Positions 8,796 to 17,957 of a stretch of 64,000 nt of DNA are shown piece after piece. The notes under the pieces were generated by a model that saw only the letters and a program-made list of their open reading frames with translations, was not told the origin of the DNA and did not search any database. The number at the start of each line of letters is the position of its first letter. The stretch's first letter is position 1. The stretch is from CAYHVK01 sp964360255 (GTDB lineage Bacteria; Bdellovibrionota; Bdellovibrionia; Bdellovibrionales; UBA1609), in the NCBI GenBank assembly GCA_964360255.1, contig CAYHVK010000016.1:1-64000 (forward strand), given 5' to 3'. Both the position numbers and the translations under genes were made by a program.

Positions 8796-10910
8796 TTAGA
8801 TCAGTCCTTCACGGCGTAACAGAGCTGTTGGGTCGGGTTCGCGTCCGCGGAATTTTTTGTAAAGAGCCATCGGGTGGTCCGTTCCGCCTTTAGATAGAAT
8901 ATTTTCTTTAAAGCTCATGGCCGAATCTTTATCGAAAAGGCCTTTTTGCGAGAATAAATCAAAAGTATCGGCATCTAAAACTTCAGCCCACTTGTAGCTG
9001 TAATAACCGGCCGAGTAGCCGCCTGCAAAAATATGCGAAAAGCTGCAAGAGCTGTTAGTGCCTTCAATTTTCGGTAGCACCCGAAGCTCACGAGTGTATT
9101 CTTCTTCAAATGAAGCCACGTCTTTAATTTTAGCCGGGTCCGTTGAGTGCCAAGCCATATCGAGATAACCGAACGTCAACTGACGAACGGCCATATAGCC
9201 AGATAAGAAAATGGCACTGTCTTTTACTTTTTGCGCCAGCTCTTTCGGAATCGTTTCGCCCGTTTGATAGTGATGGGCAAATAGATCTAAGCTTTCTTTT
9301 TCATAAGCCCAGTTCTCCATCACTTGTGATGGAAGTTCTACGAAATCCCAATATACATTGGTGCCCGAGAGAGTGCGGTGTTCAACTTTCGAGAGAAGGC
9401 TGTGTAAAGCGTGACCAAATTCATGGAATAAAGTGAGAACTTCGTCATGGGTGAGAAGTGACGGCTGAGTGGCCGTCGGTTTTGTAAAGTTGCAAACGAT
9501 GGCCACATGCGGACGGCGAACATCGCCTTTGAACAAACCTTGCTCAAGGTAGTTGGTCATCCAAGCTCCGCCAGTTTTACTTTCACGAGGAAAGAAATCC
9601 GCATAGAAGAGACCAACAAATGATTTATCATGCTGGTCATAAACCTCAAAGGCTTGAACATCCGGATGATAAACCGGATACATTCCACTCGCTTTTTTAA
9701 ACTCTAAGCCGTAAAGGCGGCGAGCGTGCTCAAAAACTCCGTCGATCACTTTCTCTAATTGAAAGTAAGGGCGTAAGTCTTCGCTGCTAAATTTGAAGAG
9801 GTTTTCTTTGAGCTTCTCAGAGTAGAAGGCAAAGTCCCATGGCATCAAAGCCGTAGTAAGACCCATTTCGCGAGCGAAGGCTTGAACTTCGTCCATATCT
9901 TTTTTGCCCTTCTTAACTGCTGGGGCTTTCATCTGATCTAAAAATTGAAATACTTTTTCTGGAGTCTCGGCCATACGGCGCTCAAGAGTGAAATGCGCAT
10001 GAGTTTTATAGCCAAGAAGTTGAGCCCGCTCATGACGAAGCTGAACGATTTTCTTTAAAGTCTCTTGGTTGTCGAACTTATCATTGAAAGCTCGCGAGCC
10101 GAAGGCGCGCCACAATTTCTCGCGAGCCGCACGGTTCGTTGAGTAGGTCATAAATGGCAAATAGCTCGGAGCATGAAGGGTGAAGAGCCAACCCGTCAGG
10201 TTTTTCTCTTTCGCAGCCTGAGCTGCAGCCTCGCGAGCCGATGGTGGTAAACCATCAAGTTCTTTCTCGTCAGTGAGAACCATTTGAAACTCATTTGTCG
10301 CTTTTAAAACATTTTCTGAGAACTGAGGGCCGAGTTTTGAAAGCTCCACATCAATTTGGCGCAGTTGATTTTTTTTGCCTTCATCAAGAAGGGCTCCGTT
10401 GCGAACAAAATCAATGTAGTACTTCTCAAGAATTTTAAGCTTCTCATTATTCAGAGGAGGCTGACCATTGAGAGGAGTGGTGAGAGCTTCGTGATTATTT
10501 TTCTCTGTAACGAAGTAATTTTTGTGCACAGCTTGCACACGAGCAAATATTTTCTGATCGAGCGAAACATCGCTAGCGAATTCAGAAAGAATAGGAGCGA
10601 ACTCTTTTGCTAAGGCTTGCAGAAACTCGTTTGTATTGGCTGAAAGCTGGTTAAAGAAAATACCAGATACGAAATCAACATCTTCACTGGCTGATTCGAG
10701 CGCCATAATCGTATTGGCAAAAGTTGCAGGCGATTGATCTTGGCGGATCTTTTCAATATTCGCTTTAGCGATAACAACAGCTTCTTTAAGAGTGGTCAAA
10801 AACTCATTTTGATCGATCTTATCGAAAGCAATGGCAGGCTTTGCTTTTGAAGTGTTAAGTGAAGAGAATTTCAGGGGATTTATTGTGTTTTCAAAGTTGT
10901 TTTGCGACAT
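8796..10910 (-). CDS. prlC: M3 family oligopeptidase (oligopeptidase A/PrlC-like)
   Basis: A 704-residue zinc peptidase of family M3 (thimet oligopeptidase type) that degrades short peptides in the cytoplasm. The zinc-binding HEFGH begins at H496 in the context TLFHEFGHALH, with the third ligand in the following helix. The C-terminal half is well conserved, with FAGGYSAGYYSYKWAEVLDAD as a family hallmark. No signal peptide is seen. The ATG at 10910 has no clear ribosome site. It is the first gene of the run that continues into nadK, recN and the CNNM gene. Confidence 0.92.
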   Translation of the reverse strand: MSQNNFENTINPLKFSSLNTSKAKPAIAFDKIDQNEFLTTLKEAVVIAKANIEKIRQDQSPATFANTIMALESASEDVDFVSGIFFNQLSANTNEFLQALAKEFAPILSEFASDVSLDQKIFARVQAVHKNYFVTEKNNHEALTTPLNGQPPLNNEKLKILEKYYIDFVRNGALLDEGKKNQLRQIDVELSKLGPQFSENVLKATNEFQMVLTDEKELDGLPPSAREAAAQAAKEKNLTGWLFTLHAPSYLPFMTYSTNRAAREKLWRAFGSRAFNDKFDNQETLKKIVQLRHERAQLLGYKTHAHFTLERRMAETPEKVFQFLDQMKAPAVKKGKKDMDEVQAFAREMGLTTALMPWDFAFYSEKLKENLFKFSSEDLRPYFQLEKVIDGVFEHARRLYGLEFKKASGMYPVYHPDVQAFEVYDQHDKSFVGLFYADFFPRESKTGGAWMTNYLEQGLFKGDVRRPHVAIVCNFTKPTATQPSLLTHDEVLTLFHEFGHALHSLLSKVEHRTLSGTNVYWDFVELPSQVMENWAYEKESLDLFAHHYQTGETIPKELAQKVKDSAIFLSGYMAVRQLTFGYLDMAWHSTDPAKIKDVASFEEEYTRELRVLPKIEGTNSSCSFSHIFAGGYSAGYYSYKWAEVLDADTFDLFSQKGLFDKDSAMSFKENILSKGGTDHPMALYKKFRGREPDPTALLRREGLI

Positions 10911-11020
10911 GGTTTTTTATATCGTTTATCAACTTAGGATGTCTATAAAAGACCCATTTAAGCCGCAGTGAAAACTAGGAGCTGAGATTATTAACGCGCC
11001 TTGTCTGCTTCAGGTAAATT

Positions 11021-11050
11021 GTAAGGCTCATCTTAGTGAATGAGCCTTAC
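11021..11050 (-). terminator. Hairpin after the Asn/Tyr/Gly-rich lipoprotein gene
   Basis: An 11-bp perfect stem (GTAAGGCTCAT pairing with ATGAGCCTTAC) with an 8-base loop lies 9 bases beyond the stop of the minus-strand gene. On that strand it is followed by AATTTACC, a weak U tract. A role as terminator is likely but not certain. Confidence 0.55.
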
Positions 11051-11058
11051 TTTGCGTA

Positions 11059-11682
11059 CTAGTAACAAACACCCATTGTTACGCCAGCTGACATCCAGCC
11101 CAGTGTTCCGCCGAATGTCTTACATTTGCAACCAGGAGTTGCGTAACCCATTGTACAACCGTGATATACATTGTTGTAACCAGAGTAATAGTTCGGCATT
11201 CCGTATTGGTAGAATGTGCTATAGGCAGAGTAACCGGCGCAAACTGTTGTACCTAAGTTCGGATAGTAAACTGGGTAGAACTGTTCATAAGCTGTGTTGT
11301 AGATTGAGCAAGCGTTATAAGCACCAGAAACATTACCAGTATAAATTCCGTTACCTTGTCCATAATAAGTACAGCTTTGGTTGCCGCTGTAGTTTACGTT
11401 TTGACAAAGACTCTGGTTCACAGCGCCGCCATCTTGTACATCAATACACTGACCGTTATTCCACTGATAACGTTGGTTGTATTGGTAACCATTATTATAC
11501 TGGTTGAATTGGTTATATTGGTTGTTGTAACCGTAACCACCATTATAGCCATTGTTGCCACCGTAACAGTTGTTCGGCGCATAAGCGTAAACTTGACCGT
11601 TACCGCTCTTCTTACCTTTATCGCAGCCAACGAAAGCAATGCTCATAGCTAGCAAAGCGAGTAGATAGATAGATTTCTTCAT
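11059..11682 (-). CDS. Asn/Tyr/Gly-rich lipoprotein of unknown function
   Basis: The 207-residue product opens with a lipoprotein signal peptide (MKKSIYLLALLAMSIAFVGC, lipobox FVGC, acylated Cys at residue 20). The mature part starts with a basic DKGKKSGNG linker and is then dominated by Asn, Tyr, Gly and Gln in short repeats such as NNGYNGGYGYNNQYNQ, followed by a Cys- and Tyr-containing region. This composition suggests a surface-exposed, aromatic-rich and possibly aggregating protein. A good AGGAG site precedes the ATG. It has a different flavour from its neighbours and no recognised domain. Confidence 0.75.
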   Translation of the reverse strand: MKKSIYLLALLAMSIAFVGCDKGKKSGNGQVYAYAPNNCYGGNNGYNGGYGYNNQYNQFNQYNNGYQYNQRYQWNNGQCIDVQDGGAVNQSLCQNVNYSGNQSCTYYGQGNGIYTGNVSGAYNACSIYNTAYEQFYPVYYPNLGTTVCAGYSAYSTFYQYGMPNYYSGYNNVYHGCTMGYATPGCKCKTFGGTLGWMSAGVTMGVCY

Positions 11683-11862
11683 ACAGATCTCCTGTTTAAA
11701 ATCATTAAGACATCCTTTTGATATCCAAGATTTGGGCCACGTAAAAATTATCTAAGTCATTGTTTCATGGTGTAATACCTTATAGATTCATGAGCTTACT
11801 GCGCCCTTAATTGTTACTAGGGCGCAAATTTGTCACTTTTTCCGCTCGAATCGGAGGCCAAA

Positions 11863-12648
11863 ATGGCTACAGATCTCAAAAATAAATGGGCTTTAATTAC
11901 GGGCGCAAGTAGCGGTATAGGCCACGCCACCGCAACGGTTTTCGCGCAAAAAGGGATGAACTTATTGATCACTGGCCGCCGTCAAGAGCGACTCGATGAA
12001 CTCAAAAAGCAATTAGAAAAAAGTCACGGCGTAAAAGTTGAGGTGCTTGTCTTTGATATTCAAGATTACAAAGCCTGTGAGGCAACACTGTTGCCGAAAA
12101 TCCAAGATATTTCTCTCTCTCTATTAGTTAATAACTCAGGTTTAGCGAAAGGCGTTCAGCCTTTACAAGACGGCGCCATTGAAGACTGGGAGCAAATGAT
12201 CGACACCAATATCAAAGGCCTTCTTTATATGACTCGCTTGGTATTGCCTCATATGATCAAAAACAAATCAGGACATATTGTGAATTTAGGTTCGGTGGCC
12301 GGTCGCTGGACTTATCCAGGTGGAGCCGTCTACAGCGCCACTAAATTTGCGGTGCGCGGAATCTCTGAGTCTCTTCGTATGGATCTACTGGGAACACCTA
12401 TCCGCGTGACGAATATCGAGCCCGGAATGGTCGAAACTGAATTTAGTGATGTGCGCTTGCAAGACAAAGAAAAAGCCAAAAAAGTTTACCAAGGCGTAAA
12501 TGCCTTAAAAGCTGAAGATATTGCTGAGACCATCGCATGGTGTGTAGAGCGTCCTGGCCATGTGAATATTCAAGAGCTGGTGATTTATCCAACTCAGCAG
12601 GCTGGTGTTGGCCCTTCGTATACATTTAGAAACTCATCACCGAGTTAA
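11863..12648 (+). CDS. Short-chain dehydrogenase/reductase (YdfG-like)
   Basis: A 261-residue classical SDR. The cofactor loop TGASSGIG is at residues 13-20, the structural LVNNSG motif follows, and the catalytic set is Ser144, Tyr157 and Lys161 (YSATK). The sequence GEEP-like region is replaced by IEPGMVETEF, typical of the NADP-dependent YdfG group that oxidises 3-hydroxy acids or serine-like compounds. The ATG at 11863 is chosen because CGGAGG precedes it; the frame is open 11 codons further upstream. Exact substrate is unknown. Confidence 0.9.
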   Translation: MATDLKNKWALITGASSGIGHATATVFAQKGMNLLITGRRQERLDELKKQLEKSHGVKVEVLVFDIQDYKACEATLLPKIQDISLSLLVNNSGLAKGVQPLQDGAIEDWEQMIDTNIKGLLYMTRLVLPHMIKNKSGHIVNLGSVAGRWTYPGGAVYSATKFAVRGISESLRMDLLGTPIRVTNIEPGMVETEFSDVRLQDKEKAKKVYQGVNALKAEDIAETIAWCVERPGHVNIQELVIYPTQQAGVGPSYTFRNSSPS

Positions 12649-12674
12649 TTTAAGTCCTTAGAAACACACATTTC

Positions 12675-12703
12675 TTGGGCACACGACTTGCTCTCACTAT
12701 AAT
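12675..12703 (+). promoter_or_regulatory. Sigma-70 type promoter before the exported nuclease-fold gene
   Basis: TTGGGC (12675-12680), 17-base spacer, perfect TATAAT (12698-12703). The first start codon of the gene, GTG at 12707, begins only four bases after the -10 box, so either this box is not used or translation starts elsewhere. Confidence 0.4.
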
Positions 12704-12706
12704 ATA

Positions 12707-13771
12707 GTGAAGGCACACCTACTTCTTTTCTTATTATTTACAGTTGGCTTCTCGCAAGAGCCTTCAGCAGCGCTCAATTCTGTCACTGCTGATCCTTTGC
12801 TCCCAAAAGAGCTGCAGATCTGTTCGTTTAATATTCAATTTTTGGGGTTATCAAATTCACGAGATAGCGTAGCGCTTGCGAATTATATTAAAAATCAGAA
12901 CTGTGACTTAATCGTAGTGCAGGAGCTGATTGCTCCGCCTGACTTAAATAAATTAACAACGACGTTTACAGACTTTAGCGATCGCAAGCCTTTTTTCTTA
13001 GACGGCACTCCTTATCGTGCAGATACAGCGAGTTCCTCTTTCTTCGGCGCAATGGCTGCCGTTGGATATACCGATTTCTGGCTCTCAGAAGAGGATACCG
13101 GTACGTCAAAGAAAAATAAAAGCAATGGTAGCAATACGGAGTGGTGGGTCGTTTTCTATCGAGCCGACAAAGTAAAACCAGCCGAGCCGTTACAAAATAT
13201 TTCTGGTTTTTTAGATGTAAAGTTAGCTGCGAATCCAACTTTTGATCGCGTTCCTTATTCTTTTGCTTTTCAGACTCTTGATGAGAAATTCGATTTTGTA
13301 TTGATTAATGTGCACTTGCACCCAGGACCTGCTCCAAGAGATCGTGACCGTCGTCTTAAAGAATTGCGCGGCATCTACAGCTGGATTGACGAGGCTAAAA
13401 AAATCAGTAACGAAAGAGATTTTATTATTATCGGGGACATGAATATTGAGCATTCAATGGAGCTGAGCACTGTTTTATTAGATACGCCATTTGTCAGTCT
13501 CAACGTAGATGCAAAAACTTATACGAATACCAATATTAAAAAACCGAAGCCTTATGACCATGTTCTCTTAGACCCTTCAGTTACGACTGAAATTAATCAT
13601 GTGGATAATTTCTTTGTCGCAGATTTAATCGAATCAATGAGTTCATTTTGGCTTTATTCTCAAGGGGCATATCCTGGAAAGCCGTATGTTCATGATAATT
13701 TTCGTTGGTTTTTTAGTGACCACCATCTTGTGCATTTCAAGGCGGTTTACGGTGCTCAAGACGACGATTAA
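12707..13771 (+). CDS. Exported endonuclease/exonuclease/phosphatase-family protein
   Basis: The 354-residue product belongs to the DNase-I fold family of nucleases and phosphodiesterases. Visible motifs in order are CSFNIQFLG, VVQELI (metal-binding Glu), INVHLHPG, IIIGDMNIE (catalytic Asp and Asn) and the C-terminal FSDHHLVHF with the catalytic Asp-His. A short N-terminal signal peptide (MKAHLLLFLLFTVGFS) suggests export. In a predator an exported DNase-like enzyme could help to digest prey DNA, but that is inference. The GTG start has no ribosome site and lies only four bases from a good -10 box, so the true start is unsure. Confidence 0.8.
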   Translation: MKAHLLLFLLFTVGFSQEPSAALNSVTADPLLPKELQICSFNIQFLGLSNSRDSVALANYIKNQNCDLIVVQELIAPPDLNKLTTTFTDFSDRKPFFLDGTPYRADTASSSFFGAMAAVGYTDFWLSEEDTGTSKKNKSNGSNTEWWVVFYRADKVKPAEPLQNISGFLDVKLAANPTFDRVPYSFAFQTLDEKFDFVLINVHLHPGPAPRDRDRRLKELRGIYSWIDEAKKISNERDFIIIGDMNIEHSMELSTVLLDTPFVSLNVDAKTYTNTNIKKPKPYDHVLLDPSVTTEINHVDNFFVADLIESMSSFWLYSQGAYPGKPYVHDNFRWFFSDHHLVHFKAVYGAQDDD

Positions 13772-13848
13772 GCTAATCATTTGTTGGCTGACATATTTGC
13801 TTTTACAAAGCCCTAAAACGGCACTTTTTTGTCATTTTGGACAGACCT

Positions 13849-13877
13849 TATATTAGAGCCTCACTATATTAGAGCCT
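13849..13877 (+). repeat. Tandem 13-bp repeat upstream of a lipoprotein gene
   Basis: TATATTAGAGCCT occurs at 13849-13861 and again at 13865-13877, a 16-base period, 70 to 98 bases before the start of the next gene. Direct repeats with this spacing on the promoter side can bind a regulator on successive faces of the helix, but nothing else supports that here. Confidence 0.6.
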
Positions 13878-13946
13878 GTAAGGCATCAGAATTGCTCATT
13901 TATGACTCGGATTACTTTGCTTTTAACTCGCTTGCGAGGAGCTCAG

Positions 13947-15146
13947 ATGAAAAAGACAGCTGTTCAACATATTCTGCCGTTCGCCTTTTTAGTGGTTTCT
14001 GCCACAATGATCACCGCCTGCGAAAAGGGTGGACCACGCACTGCTAAAGACGCGATTCTTAAAGCTAAGTGCGAGCGTGGTTATGAGTCGAATATTGAGA
14101 ACGCAAAGACTATAGCTGCGGTATCAACGAATTCAAATATCGAAGCGGATTATGCGATTCGTACTTACTTAACTAAGTTTGAATTGGCAGATGCAACTAA
14201 AGAGAGTCTTTTAAATCCAGGTAATTTCACAATTATATCAGCTCAGAAAACAGACTCTTTTTCTATGTCCTCAGATGTAGTGACTGTAGTTAAGGATTGC
14301 GAAAAACTGACTGCAACTGTTAAGGGCCCAGGCTTTGAGGTTAAAGATCTTGATATCAAAGATTTGAAACTTCAGTCGATTGAACTTGGTCAATCGAATG
14401 TAGAATCTATGTCAGACATTACAGTTAAAATCGAAAAATCAGCCCGCCTTGAAGCTGTTGATAAGAAATTAGAAGAAGAAATCGACAAGCCTGAGAATAA
14501 AAAGAACAAACATAAACTCAAGGCCGCTCTTAAAAATATTCAAGAGCGTCAATTGGCTCGTGGTAATATTTTAACTAAAGTTTCAATCGAAGTTAAAGGT
14601 GCATCAAAGCAGTCTTATGTTATCGAACAACACTCAGGTGAAATCTTTGGTGATGCACGTGTTGATTTTGATAAATCAGTATTGAAAATGATTGCAGATC
14701 GTACATCAACAGTAGGAACTCCTGACTTCGTTAAAGAAGCTCTTCGCGCTAAAGAAGCAAAAGATGCAATTCAGTTTGCAACTTCTGGTGGAGCCGTATC
14801 AGCTGATCCAGAGAAAGCTATATCGATTGATAAACTCACTGGTGGACGCGTTTCTGAGGAGCAAGCTAAACTTGCATTTGAAGAGGCTAAGACTATTCCT
14901 GAGTCTGAAGTGATCACGATCTTAAAAGAGAAGCTCGATTCAGTGGCGGGTACTGCTTTAAACATGAAGCCGATTGAAATTGCTCCGATTGCAGTACCAG
15001 AACTTTCGGTAGCACCAGTTGCTCCGGCAGATCAAACTAAAGTTGAAGAGAAAAAACCAGAAGTTAAAACTCCAGAAGTGAAGACATCGACATTGGTGCC
15101 TTCAGTTGCTACGTCTTCAGCACCTACACTAAGTCTTAATAATTAG
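13947..15146 (+). CDS. Lipoprotein of unknown function
   Basis: A 399-residue product with a lipoprotein signal peptide ending in ITAC (Cys at residue 25). The mature protein is mostly hydrophilic, with a Lys/Glu-rich helical stretch around residues 170-205 (EEEIDKPENKKNKHK) and a Pro/Val/Glu-rich C-terminal tail with repeats of EVKTP type. The frame is open 15 codons further upstream, but the ATG at 13947 follows GAGGAG and gives a proper signal peptide. No known domain is recognised. A hairpin terminator follows at once. Confidence 0.75.
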   Translation: MKKTAVQHILPFAFLVVSATMITACEKGGPRTAKDAILKAKCERGYESNIENAKTIAAVSTNSNIEADYAIRTYLTKFELADATKESLLNPGNFTIISAQKTDSFSMSSDVVTVVKDCEKLTATVKGPGFEVKDLDIKDLKLQSIELGQSNVESMSDITVKIEKSARLEAVDKKLEEEIDKPENKKNKHKLKAALKNIQERQLARGNILTKVSIEVKGASKQSYVIEQHSGEIFGDARVDFDKSVLKMIADRTSTVGTPDFVKEALRAKEAKDAIQFATSGGAVSADPEKAISIDKLTGGRVSEEQAKLAFEEAKTIPESEVITILKEKLDSVAGTALNMKPIEIAPIAVPELSVAPVAPADQTKVEEKKPEVKTPEVKTSTLVPSVATSSAPTLSLNN

Positions 15147-15171
15147 AGTGCTAGCTTTCAGCTGGCGCTTT
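15147..15171. terminator. Hairpin between convergent lipoprotein and pcrA genes
   Basis: AGTGCTAGCT (15147-15156), a 3-base loop and AGCTGGCGCT (15160-15169) form a 10-bp stem with two G-U pairs, followed by TT. It lies between the stop of the plus-strand gene and the stop of the minus-strand helicase gene and may serve both. Confidence 0.5.
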
Positions 15172-15172
15172 C

Positions 15173-17500
15173 TTAAACGCGCTCGAGACGGGCGTGTTTA
15201 GTCATAAATTTCTTAACGGCATTATCTTTAAATACAACGCTGACTTTTTGTTGATCGCCATCGCCTTCAACCTGATAAATTGATCCCACGCCAAAAATAG
15301 GGTGGCGAACGCGATCGCCTTTTTTAAGACTATCACCAGAAGATCCGCTGGAATCAAAAGCATCATCACCAAAATCTTCGTAGTTCGGCGCCTGCTGAAC
15401 GTCGGCCGCCGGGCGACGACGCACGAAGCGTGAGCCTGAAGTTTTGTGTTTGCCGAATGCAGATTCTTGAGCGGCATGTTGAGCCATATCGTCATCGCTC
15501 GCCATGCCGAACTGATTCACATATTTATCTAAGAACTTCGGACGATTTAAATCTAAGCTCGTTGTAATGTACTTGGCTGGAATCTCTTTTAAGAAGCGGC
15601 TCGGAGGGCGATGTTCTTCTTGCCCCCATACACGACGTTGACGGGCATAGGTTAAGAATAAGTTTTCACGTGCGCGGGTCATTCCTACATAACAGAGGCG
15701 ACGTTCTTCTTCGACCGCAGTTGGATCATTTTCATCTACCGAGCGTGAGCTTGGGAATAAACCATCCTCCATACCTACAACGAACACATTTTTATATTCG
15801 AGACCTTTTGAAAGATGCAGTGTCATCATTGTGACGGCTTCTTGGTCTTCTTTCATGCGATCTTGATCAGTTACAAGTGCCAATTGCTCGAGAAAAGTCG
15901 TGAGGCTGGCTTCGTCACCGCGTTCTTTTTCAAATTGTTGAATGGCATTTTGCAATTCTTCTAAGTTATCGATGCGGTTGAGGGATTCAGGAGTGTTCTC
16001 TTCTTTAAGGCGCTGAGCGTAGCCAGTTTTATCTAAAATCGCTAAGTACAAATCTGAAACTTTTGATTTCTGAGCCTCTTCTCGAAGCGACTCAAACAAA
16101 TTTAAAAACTGATTGATTTTATTGCAGGCTCCAGCGTGAACCATGCGTTGCAAGGCCACTTCACGGGCCGCATCGAGGGCTGTAATTTTGCGTTGTGCTG
16201 ATAAACTTAAAATTAAATCAACCGTTGTTTTGCCGATACCACGAGTGGGTACGTTAATAATACGAGCAAAAGCCACGTCATCAGATGGATTCAGCAGCAA
16301 ACGTAGATAGCAGATAATATCCTTAATCTCGGCGCGATCATAGAAGCGTACAGCTCCCACTAAACGATACGGGATAGAATAGGAGCGCAATTGCTCTTCC
16401 ATCACGCGAGATTGGGCGTTGGTGCGATAGAAAATAGCGAAATCATTATATGAATAGGTTCGGGGTAAAAATAATTCTTCAATTTTACGAGCGACAAAAC
16501 GGCCCTCGTCGTATTCATTGCCTTCGCTTTGAACGAGAATTTGCGAGCCTACTGGGTTATTGGTGAAAAGAGTTTTATCTTTGCGCTGAGTATTTTTACG
16601 AATCACATGTGAAGCGGCTTCAACGATGTTTTTCGTCGAGCGGTAGTTCTCTTCGAGCTTTACGACCACCGCTTCAGGAAAGTCTTTTTCAAAATTCAGA
16701 ATGTTAGAGATGTCCGCTCCGCGCCAGCTGTAAATAGACTGATCTTCATCACCCACAACGCAAAGATTGCGATGTTTGCTGGCGAGCATTTTAATCAATA
16801 GGTATTGGATGTGGTTGGTATCTTGATACTCATCCACCAGAATATAGCGAAAGCGCTGTTGATAAGAGGCCAGCACATCCGGAAATTTCTGAAATAATTC
16901 GTACGTTTTTAAAAGTAAATCATCAAAATCTAAAGCATTCGCGCGCTGAAGTTCATTTTCATAATGTTGGTAAACTTCGATGGCCGTGTTATCCATGGTC
17001 ATGAAAGATTTTTTGCTCACTTCATTCGGTTTAATTCCCAGCATTTTGCAGTTGCTGATTTGGGCCTTAAACATTTTCGGTGGGTAGATTTTGTCGTTGA
17101 GATTCATCTCTTCGACGATTCTTTTTAAGACCGAAAGCTGATCGCTATCATCATAAATCACGAAAAAAGGCTGATATCCGAGCCTGAAGATCTCATCTCT
17201 TAAAATGCGGGCGCAAGTGGAGTGGAAGGTCGAAACCCACAAATCGGCATAAACCGGGACCGACATCCGCTTCAGAACCCCCATGATTCGATGAAGCATC
17301 TCTTTGGCGGCTTTATTCGTGAAAGTAACGGCCAAAATCTCATTGGGAGTGGCCTCGCCTTCGAGAATAAGGTTGGCAATTCGATAGGTTAGCACCCTTG
17401 TCTTGCCTGACCCAGCACCTGCCAAAACGAGCAGAGGGCCGTTTAAGGTCTCAGCAGCTTGGCGTTGAGGTGGGTTTAATTCGTCGAGAAGTGATGACAT
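15173..17500 (-). CDS. pcrA: UvrD/PcrA-type DNA helicase
   Basis: A superfamily 1A 3'-5' DNA helicase used in repair and replication restart. From the chosen ATG at 17500 the 775-residue protein has the Q motif LNPPQRQA, Walker A GAGSGKT at 28-34, Walker B VDEYQDTNHIQY, motif III GDEDQSIYSWRGA, motif IV ENYRS and motif VI VGMTRARE. The C-terminal 50 residues (LKKGDRVRHPIFGVGSI onward) form the Tudor-like module that binds RNA polymerase in PcrA/UvrD. The frame is open 49 codons further upstream, but that extension is not helicase-like. The gene diverges from rpsN. Confidence 0.94.
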   Translation of the reverse strand: MSSLLDELNPPQRQAAETLNGPLLVLAGAGSGKTRVLTYRIANLILEGEATPNEILAVTFTNKAAKEMLHRIMGVLKRMSVPVYADLWVSTFHSTCARILRDEIFRLGYQPFFVIYDDSDQLSVLKRIVEEMNLNDKIYPPKMFKAQISNCKMLGIKPNEVSKKSFMTMDNTAIEVYQHYENELQRANALDFDDLLLKTYELFQKFPDVLASYQQRFRYILVDEYQDTNHIQYLLIKMLASKHRNLCVVGDEDQSIYSWRGADISNILNFEKDFPEAVVVKLEENYRSTKNIVEAASHVIRKNTQRKDKTLFTNNPVGSQILVQSEGNEYDEGRFVARKIEELFLPRTYSYNDFAIFYRTNAQSRVMEEQLRSYSIPYRLVGAVRFYDRAEIKDIICYLRLLLNPSDDVAFARIINVPTRGIGKTTVDLILSLSAQRKITALDAAREVALQRMVHAGACNKINQFLNLFESLREEAQKSKVSDLYLAILDKTGYAQRLKEENTPESLNRIDNLEELQNAIQQFEKERGDEASLTTFLEQLALVTDQDRMKEDQEAVTMMTLHLSKGLEYKNVFVVGMEDGLFPSSRSVDENDPTAVEEERRLCYVGMTRARENLFLTYARQRRVWGQEEHRPPSRFLKEIPAKYITTSLDLNRPKFLDKYVNQFGMASDDDMAQHAAQESAFGKHKTSGSRFVRRRPAADVQQAPNYEDFGDDAFDSSGSSGDSLKKGDRVRHPIFGVGSIYQVEGDGDQQKVSVVFKDNAVKKFMTKHARLERV

Positions 17501-17588
17501 CAGGGGGATTGAATTACTTGAAATTGGTAATTGCTTCAACTTGTAATGCGCCTTAACCCCATAAAAAGCTTGATTTTTAGGTCTATAT

Positions 17589-17607
17589 CGAAGAAAAACT
17601 ATCTTCG
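17589..17607 (+). promoter_or_regulatory. Dyad in the rpsN leader or promoter
   Basis: CGAAGA (17589-17594) and TCTTCG (17602-17607) form an inverted repeat with a 7-base spacer, 22 bases before the rpsN start. It could be an operator or a small leader hairpin. Its function is unknown. Confidence 0.35.
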
Positions 17608-17628
17608 TTTCATTGGAGTATAAAAAGA

Positions 17629-17934
17629 ATGGCAAAACTGAGTTCAATTAATAAGAATAATCGTCGTCGTGAAAAAGCAACCCGCTATCTCGCTCACCGT
17701 ACTGAGTTGCGCGAAAAAGCAGTGAATATGAAATTGAGCGATGAAGAGCGCGAACTCGCAGCTCTTAAACTTCAAAAACTTCCACGTAACACAAGCATGA
17801 ACCGTGTTATCACTCGTTGTTATTTAACAGGTCGCCCTCGTGGTAACCTTCGTAAGTTCGGTCTTTCTCGTATGAAGTTCCGTGAACTAGCGCTTCGCGG
17901 TTTAATTCCGGGCGTAACTAAAGCCAGCTGGTAA
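17629..17934 (+). CDS. rpsN: 30S ribosomal protein S14, zinc-free long form
   Basis: S14 is part of the 30S subunit head. The 101-residue product ends with the conserved block CYLTGRPRG, LSRMKFRELA and GLIPGVTKASW. It lacks the paired CxxC motifs of the short zinc-binding type, having a single Cys, so it is the long zinc-independent form. It stands alone, not in the usual spc ribosomal operon, with its own leader and a strong terminator. GGAG precedes the ATG by ten bases. Confidence 0.96.
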   Translation: MAKLSSINKNNRRREKATRYLAHRTELREKAVNMKLSDEERELAALKLQKLPRNTSMNRVITRCYLTGRPRGNLRKFGLSRMKFRELALRGLIPGVTKASW

Positions 17935-17957
17935 TTACATACCAACAAATGAAACTG

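Noticed and set aside
11040..11507. Plus-strand open frame opposite the Asn/Tyr-rich lipoprotein
   Set aside because: Created by reverse reading of Asn/Tyr codons; the lipoprotein on the other strand has a signal peptide and ribosome site.
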